From Bordetella parapertussis (lineage in GTDB: Bacteria; Pseudomonadota; Gammaproteobacteria; Burkholderiales; Burkholderiaceae_B), in NCBI GenBank assembly GCA_945897365.1, contig CAMDFD010000007.1, positions 93,635-157,634 of the forward strand: DNA of 64,000 bases, in the 5' to 3' direction. Numbering within the stretch: position 1 is the first letter of the stretch; every line of letters starts with the position of its first letter. Below, in pieces: positions 44,119 through 52,810 of the stretch. Under the pieces are notes generated by a model. It did not search any database, had not been told where the DNA came from, and saw nothing but the letters and a program-made list of their open reading frames with translations. Made by a program: the position numbers and the translations under genes.

Positions 44119-45096
44119 ATGTTAAAAAAGGTTTCGGTTCTTGTTTGTGGAGTATTGCTCGCGGGTAGTGTGGCCAACGCCAGTCCCGCTGACCGTTATC
44201 CTGAGCGCCCCATCCGTATTGTGGTGCCATTTGTTGCGGGTGGTGGCGGCGATTTTATTGCCCGAGCATGGTCAGACAAGTTTTCCGACACCCTCAAGCA
44301 ACCGGTGATCGTTGAAAATCGTGGTGGTGGCAATACCGTGGTTGGCACTGAACTTGTCACCAAGGCCGCACCTGATGGCTATACCTTGTTATTGGTTAGC
44401 CCGACCATTTCTACAAATCCCACCCTGCTGCCTAATCTCCCTTATAAAACGCCAGATGCTTTCGCACCGATCGGGCAGGTCATTACGTATGCGATGGGTC
44501 TTGCGGTCAGTGGCGGGCTACCCATCAACAATATCGCTGAGCTCGTGGAGTATGCGAAAAAAAATCCGGGCAAGCTGACCGCTGCAACCTCGGGCGAAGG
44601 CTCGGCCACTGATTTGGCGGCTGAGCTTTTTATGGCTACGACAGGTACGAAAATCACCAAGATTCCCTACAAGGGCGCAGGTCAAGGGGCATTGGATGTC
44701 GCGAGCGGACACGTTGATATGTTGTTCACTGGAATGTCGCAACTCAAGCCTCATTTGGACAGCAAGAGAATCAAATTAATCGCGACCTCCGGTGCCGAGC
44801 GGCTGAAGTCTGCACCCGATACGCCGACCATTGCGCAACAGGGTTATCCAGGATTTCAGGCCGTAGTGTGGTGGGGCGTGTTGGCGCCAGCCGGTACGCC
44901 CAAAGAAATCGTGAACAAGATCAATGCAGCGTTGAAATCTAGTTTGGCTGAGCCTGACGTCACGAAGCGTCTGGCTGTCATTGATGGTGTGGTGGCTGTG
45001 TCTTCGCCAGCCGAGTTTGAGGCGTTTCTGCGTAAAGAAATTTCTACTTGGAACAAATTGCTCAAACCTTCTGATTCAAACAAGGCAAAAAAATAA
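44119..45096 (+). CDS. Bug/TctC-type periplasmic solute receptor (copy 9)
   Basis: A 325-residue receptor with signal peptide cleavage after VANASP. Loops: VPFVAGGGGDFIAR and APDGYTLLLVSP; lobe two has KIPYKGAGQGALDVASGHVDM. The open frame runs from 43963, but TTGGAGATAG ahead of the ATG at 44119 and the signal peptide fix the start there. It is followed at once by the remnant of another receptor gene (45104). Its neighbour across the divergent promoter region is a CoA ligase, a likely functional partner. Confidence 0.92.
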   Translation: MLKKVSVLVCGVLLAGSVANASPADRYPERPIRIVVPFVAGGGGDFIARAWSDKFSDTLKQPVIVENRGGGNTVVGTELVTKAAPDGYTLLLVSPTISTNPTLLPNLPYKTPDAFAPIGQVITYAMGLAVSGGLPINNIAELVEYAKKNPGKLTAATSGEGSATDLAAELFMATTGTKITKIPYKGAGQGALDVASGHVDMLFTGMSQLKPHLDSKRIKLIATSGAERLKSAPDTPTIAQQGYPGFQAVVWWGVLAPAGTPKEIVNKINAALKSSLAEPDVTKRLAVIDGVVAVSSPAEFEAFLRKEISTWNKLLKPSDSNKAKK

Positions 45097-45103
45097 GCTT
45101 TGA

Positions 45104-45217
45104 GCCGGCGGAGTGAGTGTTGTCGGTGGCAGCTCCAAAGATTTTGCCGAGTTCGTTAAAAAGGACTATGCAAACTGGGGTTGAATCGTCAAAGAGTCGG
45201 GTGTCAAGCTCAACTAA
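45104..45217 (+). pseudogene. C-terminal remnant of another Bug/TctC receptor gene
   Basis: Just after the stop of copy 9, the plus-strand frame from 45104 reads AGGVSVVGGSSKDFAEF, then VKKDYANWG, an in-frame TGA, IVKESGVKLN and a TAA at 45215-45217. This is the standard end of Bug proteins (GG.P..FA.FVK.E..KW..IVK..GVK.N), and it does not continue the frame of copy 9, which has its own ending. I interpret it as the tail of a second receptor gene lost by deletion or by recombination with copy 9. Confidence 0.7.
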
Positions 45218-45227
45218 GTACTGCTAA

Positions 45228-46586
45228 CTACTGTCCGAGCGTCAGGAGTTCAGTGAGGGGCGCCATGGACGACAAGGATCTGAAATGGTGCACCCTCTCG
45301 CAAATCAGTTCAATTTTCTGAGCGTTTAAGCCAGAAAGTGGCATCAGGTGGTTGAACTTGCTCTCCACCTCACTCCACGCGATGCCGGTTGGCCCGGATC
45401 CTCTCGAAGCGCGACAAGTATTCGATATTTTCTGACCATTTTTAAGTGTAATAATTACCGTACCACCATGGCGATGTGTGAAGCGATCCGGAAGAGGTGT
45501 TGGATTGGGATCGAACACAACCTTGTCCTGAAGCATTGCAATCACTGGATCCAGCATCTTTTCTTTGGTGATGTGTTTCCAGGTAAAGCCTCGATCTACG
45601 ATGGCCGCTGCGACAAAATAAACAACGCTATGTGCTGCAGTAATGAGATCCGTCGGATGGGGAGGTGCCATCCAGTCTTTCATTTGCACAGCAGAAATCA
45701 TGATCTCTTGGATATCATCTGGATAGACGTTTCCTTGGATCGCAGCCGTAGCTGCAGCTTCGGCGATAGCATGAAAAGAATGTGCGCCTGGCATCAACTT
45801 GATCGCCATATCGGTGCAAATATCCCATGAGGTGCCGAAATCTTTCGTAATTTCTTCGATTGCTGTTCCACCTAAGGCACTGAGAAATCCTCGAGGTGCT
45901 TCAAGAACAGACGTTTCTGCTTTAAAGCCGCGCTTAGCAGCTAGTGCAGCTTGAACACCTGAGCTTGCCGCCATGCCGGCGTGATACTCGCGCGCGCAAC
46001 TCGTATCGGCTGCGATAGCCATACCACCGATCGAAGTCGCTGCGATGGCGATGGCCTGTGTCATTTGCTCCTCGGATAATTGGAGAAGTTTGCCGACGGC
46101 GACCGCCCCTCCAAACACCGTCGAGAAACTGCCATGAAAGCCATTTTTCATGCGACCAGGTGTCAGTGACTCATCAATACGACCGGCAACTTCGTAGCCA
46201 ATGATCATCGCTTCCAGTACTTGCATGCCAGAAGCACCGATATGTTCGGCCATTGCGATAGAGGTTGTTGAAATAATGGTGCCGATGTGAGCGATACTGC
46301 GCATATCGCTATCGTCGGATGCTGCGGCGTCGCTTGCGAGTGCATTGACTTTGGCGGCGGCGGTCACGGGCAATTTACGGTTATTGAACCAGACCGTTGC
46401 CTGAGGTACGCCACCGTCCTCAAGCGCTAGCTCCCTGATAATCGCGGCAGAATCGATATCAATCCCAGCGGCAGCGCTGGCAAGGGTACTTGAAATACAC
46501 ATTTCGGCGCGCTCAAGCGCAAGAGGGGGAAGATCCACTATGTGAGTTTGCACAGCAAAGCGTGCCAAAGTGCCGGCGAGCGTCAT
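45228..46586 (-). CDS. MmgE/PrpD family protein
   Basis: A 452-residue MmgE/PrpD protein. It has ALASDAAASDDSDMRSIAHIG where the other copies carry the FDDTH motif (here SDDSDMRSIAH), followed by GFHGSFSTVFGGAVAVGKLLQLS, the family core. Relative to the copies at 1815 and 46691, the His of the conserved region is kept but the pattern has changed, so the substrate is probably different. It starts with ATG at 46586 and is divergent from the second MmgE/PrpD gene over 104 bp. Confidence 0.86.
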   Translation of the reverse strand: MTLAGTLARFAVQTHIVDLPPLALERAEMCISSTLASAAAGIDIDSAAIIRELALEDGGVPQATVWFNNRKLPVTAAAKVNALASDAAASDDSDMRSIAHIGTIISTTSIAMAEHIGASGMQVLEAMIIGYEVAGRIDESLTPGRMKNGFHGSFSTVFGGAVAVGKLLQLSEEQMTQAIAIAATSIGGMAIAADTSCAREYHAGMAASSGVQAALAAKRGFKAETSVLEAPRGFLSALGGTAIEEITKDFGTSWDICTDMAIKLMPGAHSFHAIAEAAATAAIQGNVYPDDIQEIMISAVQMKDWMAPPHPTDLITAAHSVVYFVAAAIVDRGFTWKHITKEKMLDPVIAMLQDKVVFDPNPTPLPDRFTHRHGGTVIITLKNGQKISNTCRASRGSGPTGIAWSEVESKFNHLMPLSGLNAQKIELICERVHHFRSLSSMAPLTELLTLGQ

Positions 46587-46690
46587 GTATGTCCTTGGTT
46601 TTATTTGTTAGGATGACAAGCTAGTCGTGAACATCACGTAAAGCAAGACATAGAATAATTAAATCACGAGACTCAATCAAGGAAGTTGTC

Positions 46691-48037
46691 ATGAATACCT
46701 CGCAAACCCTGTGTGCCCACGTGCATAGCAGTCGTTGGGAAAATATCGCTCAGACGGTTCGACACGAGGCCAAACGTTCACTGCTTAATTATTTTGCAGT
46801 TGGTTTTGCCGGTGCGCATGATCCAACAATTGAAAAGCTGGTGGAAACGTACACGGCTTTTTCTGCGAATCAGCAGGCCTCGATGATTGGACGCCCTGAA
46901 CGCACTGACATGTTAAATGCAGCGGCATTAAACGCGATGAGTGCGAATGTGTTTGACTTTGATGATACGCATCTTCGTACAGTGATTCACCCAACCGCTC
47001 CTATTGCCGCGGCGTTACTCGCCTATGCAGAGGGTCATCTAGTCTCGGGGCGCGATTTTCTTCAAGCCTTGATTCTTGGCATGGAAGTCGAATGTCGCAT
47101 TGGCAATGCGATTTCTCCTTATCACTATGGTCGTGGATGGCACATCACATCAACCTGTGGCGCATTGGGTGCCGCCATTGCGGTAGGTTGGTTATTGCGT
47201 TTGAATCCGACGCAGTTGAACTGGGCGCTTGGCGGGGCAGCGAATCAAGCGTGTGGAATTGTTGAGACCTTAGGGACCATGGCAAAAAGCTTAAGTGTCG
47301 GCAATGCAGCGCGTAATGGCATGTTGTCGGCCTTGTTAGCTGCCAAGGACTTCGACGGGCCTGTGGCGCCCCTTGATGGTGTGCGTGGATTTTTAAATGT
47401 AATGGGCGAAAAGCCAGATCTCGCTGGCATCAACGCGCAGTTTGGGGAGCATTGGGAGATGGCCTTGAACACTTACAAGCCATACCCCTGTGGCATTGTT
47501 TTAAATCCCGTTATTGAGGCTTGTTTACAACTTTCTGCGCGCGAAGAAGTCGTCAGCAATCTCGGGCAACGCTTACAAAGCGTGGAAATCACGGGTCAAC
47601 AGTTATTGCGTGATCGGACTGATCGACCTGGGATCAAAACAGGGCGAGAATCGCAAGTGAGCGCTCAGCATGCCGTACCTGTTTCGCTCTTAAGAGGTCG
47701 GGCTGGAATTGAAGAGTTTAGCGATGAAGCCGTCCGCGATCCAGCCATACGCGCGCTCGGTGAAAAAGTCAGATTCACGGTGGACGACAGTATGTCGATT
47801 GATGCCGCCAAAGTCACTTTACATTTTATTGATAGACCCTCTTTGAGTGTTTCAATTGAAAATGCAAGAGGATCCACCGGCCGACCATTGACGGATCAAG
47901 ATATTGAAAAAAAGTTTATGGACCTTAGTGCGCGAGCTCAGACTGGTTGCACTCAAGAAAAACTGATTCGCGCAGTTTGGGATATTGAAACACTCGACAA
48001 TGCTGGCACTTTGATGGCGTTTGCGCGTCAAGCCTGA
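46691..48037 (+). CDS. MmgE/PrpD family protein
   Basis: A 448-residue MmgE/PrpD enzyme with VFDFDDTHLRTVIHPTAP (near residue 95), the GRGWHITSTCGALGAAIAVGWLL core and YKPYPCGIVLNPVIEA in the second half. All the family marks are present. The ATG follows AAGGAAGTTGTC. It is 12 bp before the hydroxyacid dehydrogenase gene and probably shares a transcript with it and the ABC importer genes behind. Dehydration or decarboxylation of a tricarboxylate-like acid is likely; the compound is unknown. Confidence 0.88.
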   Translation: MNTSQTLCAHVHSSRWENIAQTVRHEAKRSLLNYFAVGFAGAHDPTIEKLVETYTAFSANQQASMIGRPERTDMLNAAALNAMSANVFDFDDTHLRTVIHPTAPIAAALLAYAEGHLVSGRDFLQALILGMEVECRIGNAISPYHYGRGWHITSTCGALGAAIAVGWLLRLNPTQLNWALGGAANQACGIVETLGTMAKSLSVGNAARNGMLSALLAAKDFDGPVAPLDGVRGFLNVMGEKPDLAGINAQFGEHWEMALNTYKPYPCGIVLNPVIEACLQLSAREEVVSNLGQRLQSVEITGQQLLRDRTDRPGIKTGRESQVSAQHAVPVSLLRGRAGIEEFSDEAVRDPAIRALGEKVRFTVDDSMSIDAAKVTLHFIDRPSLSVSIENARGSTGRPLTDQDIEKKFMDLSARAQTGCTQEKLIRAVWDIETLDNAGTLMAFARQA

Positions 48038-48049
48038 GAGAAACTTGAG

Positions 48050-48967
48050 ATGACGAAATTCGCTATGAAAAAATCCTATTGTGTTCATTTTATTGGCGTA
48101 GGCGCCATGGGCGGTCCAATGGCCCAGCGCTTATTGGAAGGCGGTCATACTGTTAGGGTGTTTGATACCAGTCAAGACCGCGTCGACGAATTTAGTGCCA
48201 AGCATGGCAGTCAAACCGCAGGCACGGTTGCTCAGCTTGGGTTAGATGCCGATTTTGTTGTCATGATTTTGCCCAACAGTAGCGTGGTCGAGCAGGTGCT
48301 GTTTGGTGCCGATGGTTTATCCACAAAATTAAAATCAGGGGCCATGGTGGTGGATATGACCTCTGGTCAACCAGAAATGACCCTGACGATGGGGCTGCGG
48401 TTAGCTGCCTTAGGTGTTGCTTTGATAGATGCACCGGTTTCAGGTGCGGTACCTCGGGCACAAAATGGTACGCTCACCATCATGACGGGTGGCGAATCAA
48501 TAGCCATTGATCATGCCGAATCGTTGCTGTCTCTGATGGGTACGGTCTCGCGTACTGGGGCGCTGGGTTCTGGTCACGCAATGAAGGCGCTCAATAATCT
48601 TGTTTCTTGTGCGGGCTATCTGATCGGAATCGAGGCTTTGATTATCGGATCTAAATTTGGTTTGGATCCAAACGTGATGGTCGATGTGTTGAATAGCTCA
48701 ACGGGCATGAACAACAGCACTCAGAAGAAATTTAAACAATACGTCTTGTCTAGAAAATTTGATTCCGGATTTCCCTTGCATATGATGGTCAAAGACATCG
48801 CGATTGCGATGGGTATGGCGAGAAATCTTGGCGTACCAGCCCCTTTTGGTCATTTATGTCTTGATTTATGGAGCGGAGCAAAGGGAGTATTGGGTCCCAA
48901 CGTAGACCATACAGAAGTCGCCCGATTAAGCGAACAGCTCGCAGGATGGGAAATCCCTAAGTCATGA
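48050..48967 (+). CDS. Beta-hydroxyacid dehydrogenase (3-hydroxyisobutyrate-dehydrogenase-like)
   Basis: A 305-residue NAD(P)-dependent dehydrogenase. The dinucleotide motif HFIGVGAMGGPM begins at residue 13, DAPVSGAVPRAQNGTL is the substrate loop, and the catalytic lysine lies in GSGHAMKALNN. The substrate loop is normal here, unlike the one at 14073. It lies 12 bp after MmgE/PrpD and 76 bp before an ABC receptor gene. It probably oxidises a beta-hydroxy acid from the same route. Confidence 0.9.
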   Translation: MTKFAMKKSYCVHFIGVGAMGGPMAQRLLEGGHTVRVFDTSQDRVDEFSAKHGSQTAGTVAQLGLDADFVVMILPNSSVVEQVLFGADGLSTKLKSGAMVVDMTSGQPEMTLTMGLRLAALGVALIDAPVSGAVPRAQNGTLTIMTGGESIAIDHAESLLSLMGTVSRTGALGSGHAMKALNNLVSCAGYLIGIEALIIGSKFGLDPNVMVDVLNSSTGMNNSTQKKFKQYVLSRKFDSGFPLHMMVKDIAIAMGMARNLGVPAPFGHLCLDLWSGAKGVLGPNVDHTEVARLSEQLAGWEIPKS

Positions 48968-49043
48968 TTTTAAAATTGTTTCTCGCACATTCTTGATAAT
49001 TACTCTATAAAGTTAAAAATGTTATTTCAATTAGGAGACAAAA

Positions 49044-50051
49044 ATGAAAAATGTAATGTATGCACTTGCATTGTCCGCGCTCACAATCATGCCACTCGCC
49101 GTTAAGGCTGACGTAACTGAGTTGAAGGTACCTCTCGGTGCTGGCGGTTTTGGATTTTTGCCTCTTCATATTATGAAAGAACAAAATCTGATTGAGAAGC
49201 ATGCAAAAAATCTCGGGCACACCATGAAAGTGAACTGGTCCAATATTGGTGGACCATCAGCCATGATCGATGCTTTACTTTCAGGTTCAGCACATTTCAT
49301 TGCCGCTGGACCACCGTCATTTTTGATTTTATGGGACCGTACCAAGGGCAATGCAAACGTGAAAGGAGTCGCGGCGATGAGTTCGATGCCGATGAATCTC
49401 AACACACGTGCAGAACATCTCAAGTCGATTGATGATCTTCGTCCCACCGACAAAATCGCGGTGACCTCTGTTAAGTCCTCGATACCGTCGATCATCATGC
49501 AAATGTATGCGGTACAAAAATATGGCAAAGATCAAGCCTTTCGTTTTGATCCCTTTACGGTCACCATGAATCACGGTGATGCGGCGGCAGCTCTACTGTC
49601 TAGCAGTAAAGGTATTACCGGACATTACGCATCTGCGCCACTTGATCAGCTGGAAAGAAAATCCCCCGGTGTACGGTCTATTATGAATACCGATCAGGTG
49701 ATGGGTGGTTCGACCACGTTCACGATGATTTCCGCACGCTCTGATTTCCAGCAAAAGAATCCTAAAGTCTACGCTGCATTCGTCAGCGCTCTAAAAGAAG
49801 CTCAGGAGATGATCGCAAAAGACAAAGGCGCTGCTGCCGATATTCTGATTGCATCGATGGGCGGAGCGAGTAAGTGGTCCCGAGACGACATGATCGCTTT
49901 GTTGAATGATCCATCGATCAAATACACGACAAAGCCTGAAAATGTTATGAAATATGCGTCATTCATGAATCAAATCGGTTCATTGAAAAATAATCCAAAG
50001 TCGGTTGAAGAGTTGTTTTTTGCTGGCAGCGATGTCGCTGGCGGCAATTAA
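49044..50051 (+). CDS. ABC transporter substrate-binding protein (NitT/TauT type)
   Basis: A 335-residue periplasmic receptor with a Sec signal peptide (cleavage near VKADV). The fold marks are LKVPLGAGGFGFLPLHIMKEQNLIEKHA at the N-terminus and GGPSAMIDALLSGSAHFIAAGPPSFLILW, as in the receptors for sulfonates, nitrate and thiamine precursors. The AGGAGACAAAA site before the ATG is the same leader type as the Bug genes. It is followed by an ATPase and a permease, so this is a complete ABC importer. The substrate is unknown; a sulfonate or aromatic acid would fit. Confidence 0.88.
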   Translation: MKNVMYALALSALTIMPLAVKADVTELKVPLGAGGFGFLPLHIMKEQNLIEKHAKNLGHTMKVNWSNIGGPSAMIDALLSGSAHFIAAGPPSFLILWDRTKGNANVKGVAAMSSMPMNLNTRAEHLKSIDDLRPTDKIAVTSVKSSIPSIIMQMYAVQKYGKDQAFRFDPFTVTMNHGDAAAALLSSSKGITGHYASAPLDQLERKSPGVRSIMNTDQVMGGSTTFTMISARSDFQQKNPKVYAAFVSALKEAQEMIAKDKGAAADILIASMGGASKWSRDDMIALLNDPSIKYTTKPENVMKYASFMNQIGSLKNNPKSVEELFFAGSDVAGGN

Positions 50052-50061
50052 TCTCCGCGTT

Positions 50062-50089
50062 CCCGTAGGTATGTGATACCTACGGGTTT
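50062..50089 (+). terminator. Hairpin between receptor and ATPase genes
   Basis: An 11-bp perfect stem (50062-50072 with 50076-50086) with a 3-nt loop is followed by only three T residues. It lies between the receptor gene and its ATPase gene. It may be a partial terminator or an mRNA-stabilising hairpin that makes receptor mRNA more abundant than that of the membrane parts. Confidence 0.65.
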
Positions 50090-50100
50090 GTGATCTTTGA

Positions 50101-50898
50101 ATGGATGCCTCCTCAATGCCGCAGTCATCTCAAGCCCCCTTGCTTTCTGTGCAGGGCGTGACGCTTCGTTATCGCACTAAAGAACACCTCGTCACAGCAA
50201 CATATCGCGTGAGTTTTGATGTGCTCAAATCTGATCGGTATGTGATTTTGGGACCTTCTGGCTGTGGAAAATCAACGCTGCTAAAAGCTGTGGGGGGTTT
50301 TCTAAATCCGGTCGAAGGCCAAATTAAATTAAATGATGTCGAAATTCACAAGCCTGGACCAGATAGGGTGATGGTTTTTCAAGAGTTTGATCAGTTATTG
50401 CCTTGGAAAACAGTCAAACAAAACGTTGAGTTTGCGTTGACTGCGAGCGGTAAGCTCAGGCGTAAGGAAGCCGAAGAGCGCGCGATGCATTACATCGAAA
50501 AGGTGAATTTAAGTGGCTTTGCTGATAGTCTCCCACACACGTTGTCTGGCGGTATGAAGCAACGCGTCGCCATCGCGCGTGGCATGGCGATGGAACCAGA
50601 AATTTTATTGATGGACGAACCCTTCGCTGCGCTCGATGCCTTAACGCGCGGAAAAATGCAGGAAGAGCTTTTGCAACTTTGGGAAGACACAAAATTTACA
50701 GTTTTGTTTGTGACGCATTCGATTCCCGAGGCGGTGCGGATTGGTAATCGTATTCTTTTGCTGAGCCCTCATCCGGGACAGGTGCGTGCTGAGTTGAATG
50801 GCCATGGTATTGACACCGTTGGGCCTCATGGACAGCCATTGGCTAAGCATATCGAAGAATTACTATTTCACGACCACGAGAGAATCGCTCATGCGTGA
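50101..50898 (+). CDS. ABC transporter ATP-binding protein (NitT/TauT type)
   Basis: A 265-residue ATPase. Walker A GPSGCGKST lies at residues 51-59, the signature LSGGMKQR near 148, Walker B ILLMDEPF near 168, and the switch His in FVTHSIPEAV. The Q-loop is VFQEFDQLLPWKTV, typical of the SsuB/TauB/NrtD group. The TGA overlaps the permease start by 8 bp. It energises the importer whose receptor is 49 bp upstream. Confidence 0.93.
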   Translation: MDASSMPQSSQAPLLSVQGVTLRYRTKEHLVTATYRVSFDVLKSDRYVILGPSGCGKSTLLKAVGGFLNPVEGQIKLNDVEIHKPGPDRVMVFQEFDQLLPWKTVKQNVEFALTASGKLRRKEAEERAMHYIEKVNLSGFADSLPHTLSGGMKQRVAIARGMAMEPEILLMDEPFAALDALTRGKMQEELLQLWEDTKFTVLFVTHSIPEAVRIGNRILLLSPHPGQVRAELNGHGIDTVGPHGQPLAKHIEELLFHDHERIAHA

Positions 50899-51772
50899 GC
50901 ATATGAATGACCAAATGACAAACGTTCGCTCTGAAAGAGTCAATGAAATTGAGCTGACAGGTTTTGGTGTGATTGAAAAGCCGCTCAGTACATTTGAACG
51001 CTTGATGGGAAATGGTTTGCTGAGAAAGACCCTCGTGCTGTTGTTCTTGGCTGGCGTTTGGGAGACTTACTCTGTGTGGCTGAACAACCCACTTTTATTT
51101 CCAACCTTCTCTGCGACAGTACAAGCCTTTGTGGCGGGTTTGGTAAGTGGCAAGATCATCATGGCAACGTGGTCATCGATCACGGTTCTGTTGCAGGGTT
51201 ATATCGTGGGCCTGCTGATTGCCGCCATTTTTACGGCGTTTGCGAGCGCAACCCGTATTGGATCCGATATTCTCGAAACATTGACCTCTATGTTCAATCC
51301 TTTACCTTCGATTGCCTTGTTGCCCTTGGCCATGATTTGGTTCGGGTTGGGCGAGGGCAGTATTATTTTTGTTCTAATACATGCAGTACTGTGGGCGGTC
51401 GCACTCAACACACATGCGGGCTTTAAGGCAGTTAGCCCTACTTGGCGAATGGTCGGTAGAAATTATGGCCTTTCTAATATCGCCTATGTCACTAAGATCC
51501 TCATTCCAGGTGCTTTTCCAAGTATTTTAACTGGAATGAAAATTGGTTGGGCTTTTGCTTGGCGAACCTTAATCGCTGCGGAGTTGGTTTTTGGGGCGAG
51601 CTCTGGATCCGGCGGTTTAGGTTGGTATATTTTTCAAAATAAAAATATGTTGGATATTCCGAATGTATTCGCCGGTTTATTAACGGTGATTATTTTCGGT
51701 TTGCTGGTTGAAAATTTAATTTTTAAGACTGTTGAGAAAAAAACCATCAGTCGTTGGGGAATGCAGTCCTGA
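50891..51772 (+). CDS. ABC transporter permease (NitT/TauT type)
   Basis: A 293-residue permease with about six hydrophobic helices and the cytoplasmic EAA loop near the middle (MFNPLPSIALLPLAMIWFGLGEGSIIF, then RNYGLSNIAYVTKILIPGAFPSI), as in the SsuC/TauC family. The frame is open from 50798, but the ATG at 50891, inside the last codons of the ATPase gene (8-bp overlap), gives MREHMNDQMT and is the coupled start. A second ATG lies four codons on. The Bug gene that follows starts 38 bp after the stop. Confidence 0.9.
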   Translation: MREHMNDQMTNVRSERVNEIELTGFGVIEKPLSTFERLMGNGLLRKTLVLLFLAGVWETYSVWLNNPLLFPTFSATVQAFVAGLVSGKIIMATWSSITVLLQGYIVGLLIAAIFTAFASATRIGSDILETLTSMFNPLPSIALLPLAMIWFGLGEGSIIFVLIHAVLWAVALNTHAGFKAVSPTWRMVGRNYGLSNIAYVTKILIPGAFPSILTGMKIGWAFAWRTLIAAELVFGASSGSGGLGWYIFQNKNMLDIPNVFAGLLTVIIFGLLVENLIFKTVEKKTISRWGMQS

Positions 51773-51810
51773 TGATTGAGAGGATAATTAGATTAATTTT
51801 GGAGACAAAA

Positions 51811-52776
51811 ATGAAAAAAATAGTTGCTTTACTTGCAGTGTGTCTGGCTTTTTCTTCGCCTGTCTGGGCTGACTCGGCTTTTAATCCTATCAAGCCGGTA
51901 AAAATAGTTGTGCCCTTTCCGCCTGGTGGTGGTACCGATGCTGTTTCTAGGATTTTGGGTGAAAAACTAGGTCAGATGTGGAAACAGCAAGTCATTGTCG
52001 AAAATCGTGCGGGCGCTCAAGGTAATGTCGGTACAGCTTATGGTGCCAAAGCGGCGCCTGACGGTTACACAATTGTTCTCGCGCATCAAGGCGCGTTCAC
52101 GGTCAATCCGCATATTTACAAAGATACTGGCTTTGATCCGATCAAGGATTTCATCCCAGTCACACGTGGTACACAACAGCCTTTTGTGTTGGTTGCTAAC
52201 CCTGGATTGAATGTTAAAAATCTCAAAGAGTTTATCGCGTTGGCTAAAACTCAGCCCGGTAAATTGTCTTACGGTTCAAGTGCGTCGGGTCCTCAACTGA
52301 CAGGTGAAATGTTTAAAGCCGTCACAGGTGTTGACATGATGCATGTTGCCTATAAAGGTGCTGGCCCAGGTATTGTGGATGTTCTTGCCGGCCATATCAA
52401 TTTATTTGTGGCTAACCCGACTTCTGTCGCTCCTCACATTAGAGCCGGCAAGCTCGTCGGTCTGGTGATGTTCGGTCCTGACAGTGTTTCCGTTTTGCCT
52501 GATACACCGACTGCGGCTCAAGCAGGTTTCCCCGAGCTTGGGAAAATGCCTGAATGGTATGGATTTGCGGTGCCCGCTGGTACACCTGCCAAAGTCGTGG
52601 AACAGCTCAACAAAGACTTGACCGCAGCGTTGAAGGACCCTGCTGTCAAAGCACGTCTTGACGGCCTAGGGCTTAATGCTTCTCCTAGTACGCCCAAAGA
52701 TTTTGCGGAGCAAATACAACGCGATCTGACAGCTTCAAAAGATCTGGTAAAAAAAGCAGCTCTTACTTCACAGTAA
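51811..52776 (+). CDS. Bug/TctC-type periplasmic solute receptor (copy 10)
   Basis: A 321-residue receptor with signal peptide cleavage after PVWADS. Loops: VPFPPGGGTDAVSR and APDGYTIVLAHQ; HVAYKGAGPGIVDVLAGHINL in lobe two. The frame is open from 51754, inside the permease gene, but the ATG at 51811 has TTTTGGAGACAAAA. Finding a TTT-type receptor right behind an ABC permease is odd: it may supply another substrate to the cell or serve as an alternative receptor. An SDR gene follows 34 bp later. Confidence 0.92.
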   Translation: MKKIVALLAVCLAFSSPVWADSAFNPIKPVKIVVPFPPGGGTDAVSRILGEKLGQMWKQQVIVENRAGAQGNVGTAYGAKAAPDGYTIVLAHQGAFTVNPHIYKDTGFDPIKDFIPVTRGTQQPFVLVANPGLNVKNLKEFIALAKTQPGKLSYGSSASGPQLTGEMFKAVTGVDMMHVAYKGAGPGIVDVLAGHINLFVANPTSVAPHIRAGKLVGLVMFGPDSVSVLPDTPTAAQAGFPELGKMPEWYGFAVPAGTPAKVVEQLNKDLTAALKDPAVKARLDGLGLNASPSTPKDFAEQIQRDLTASKDLVKKAALTSQ

Positions 52777-52810
52777 ATATTGCTCCCATAGGGTGTTTAA
52801 GGAATTTGCA

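Noticed and set aside
45348..45830. A 160-codon plus-strand frame inside the MmgE/PrpD gene
   Set aside because: It is a shadow of the well-supported minus-strand gene and shows no protein-family features.
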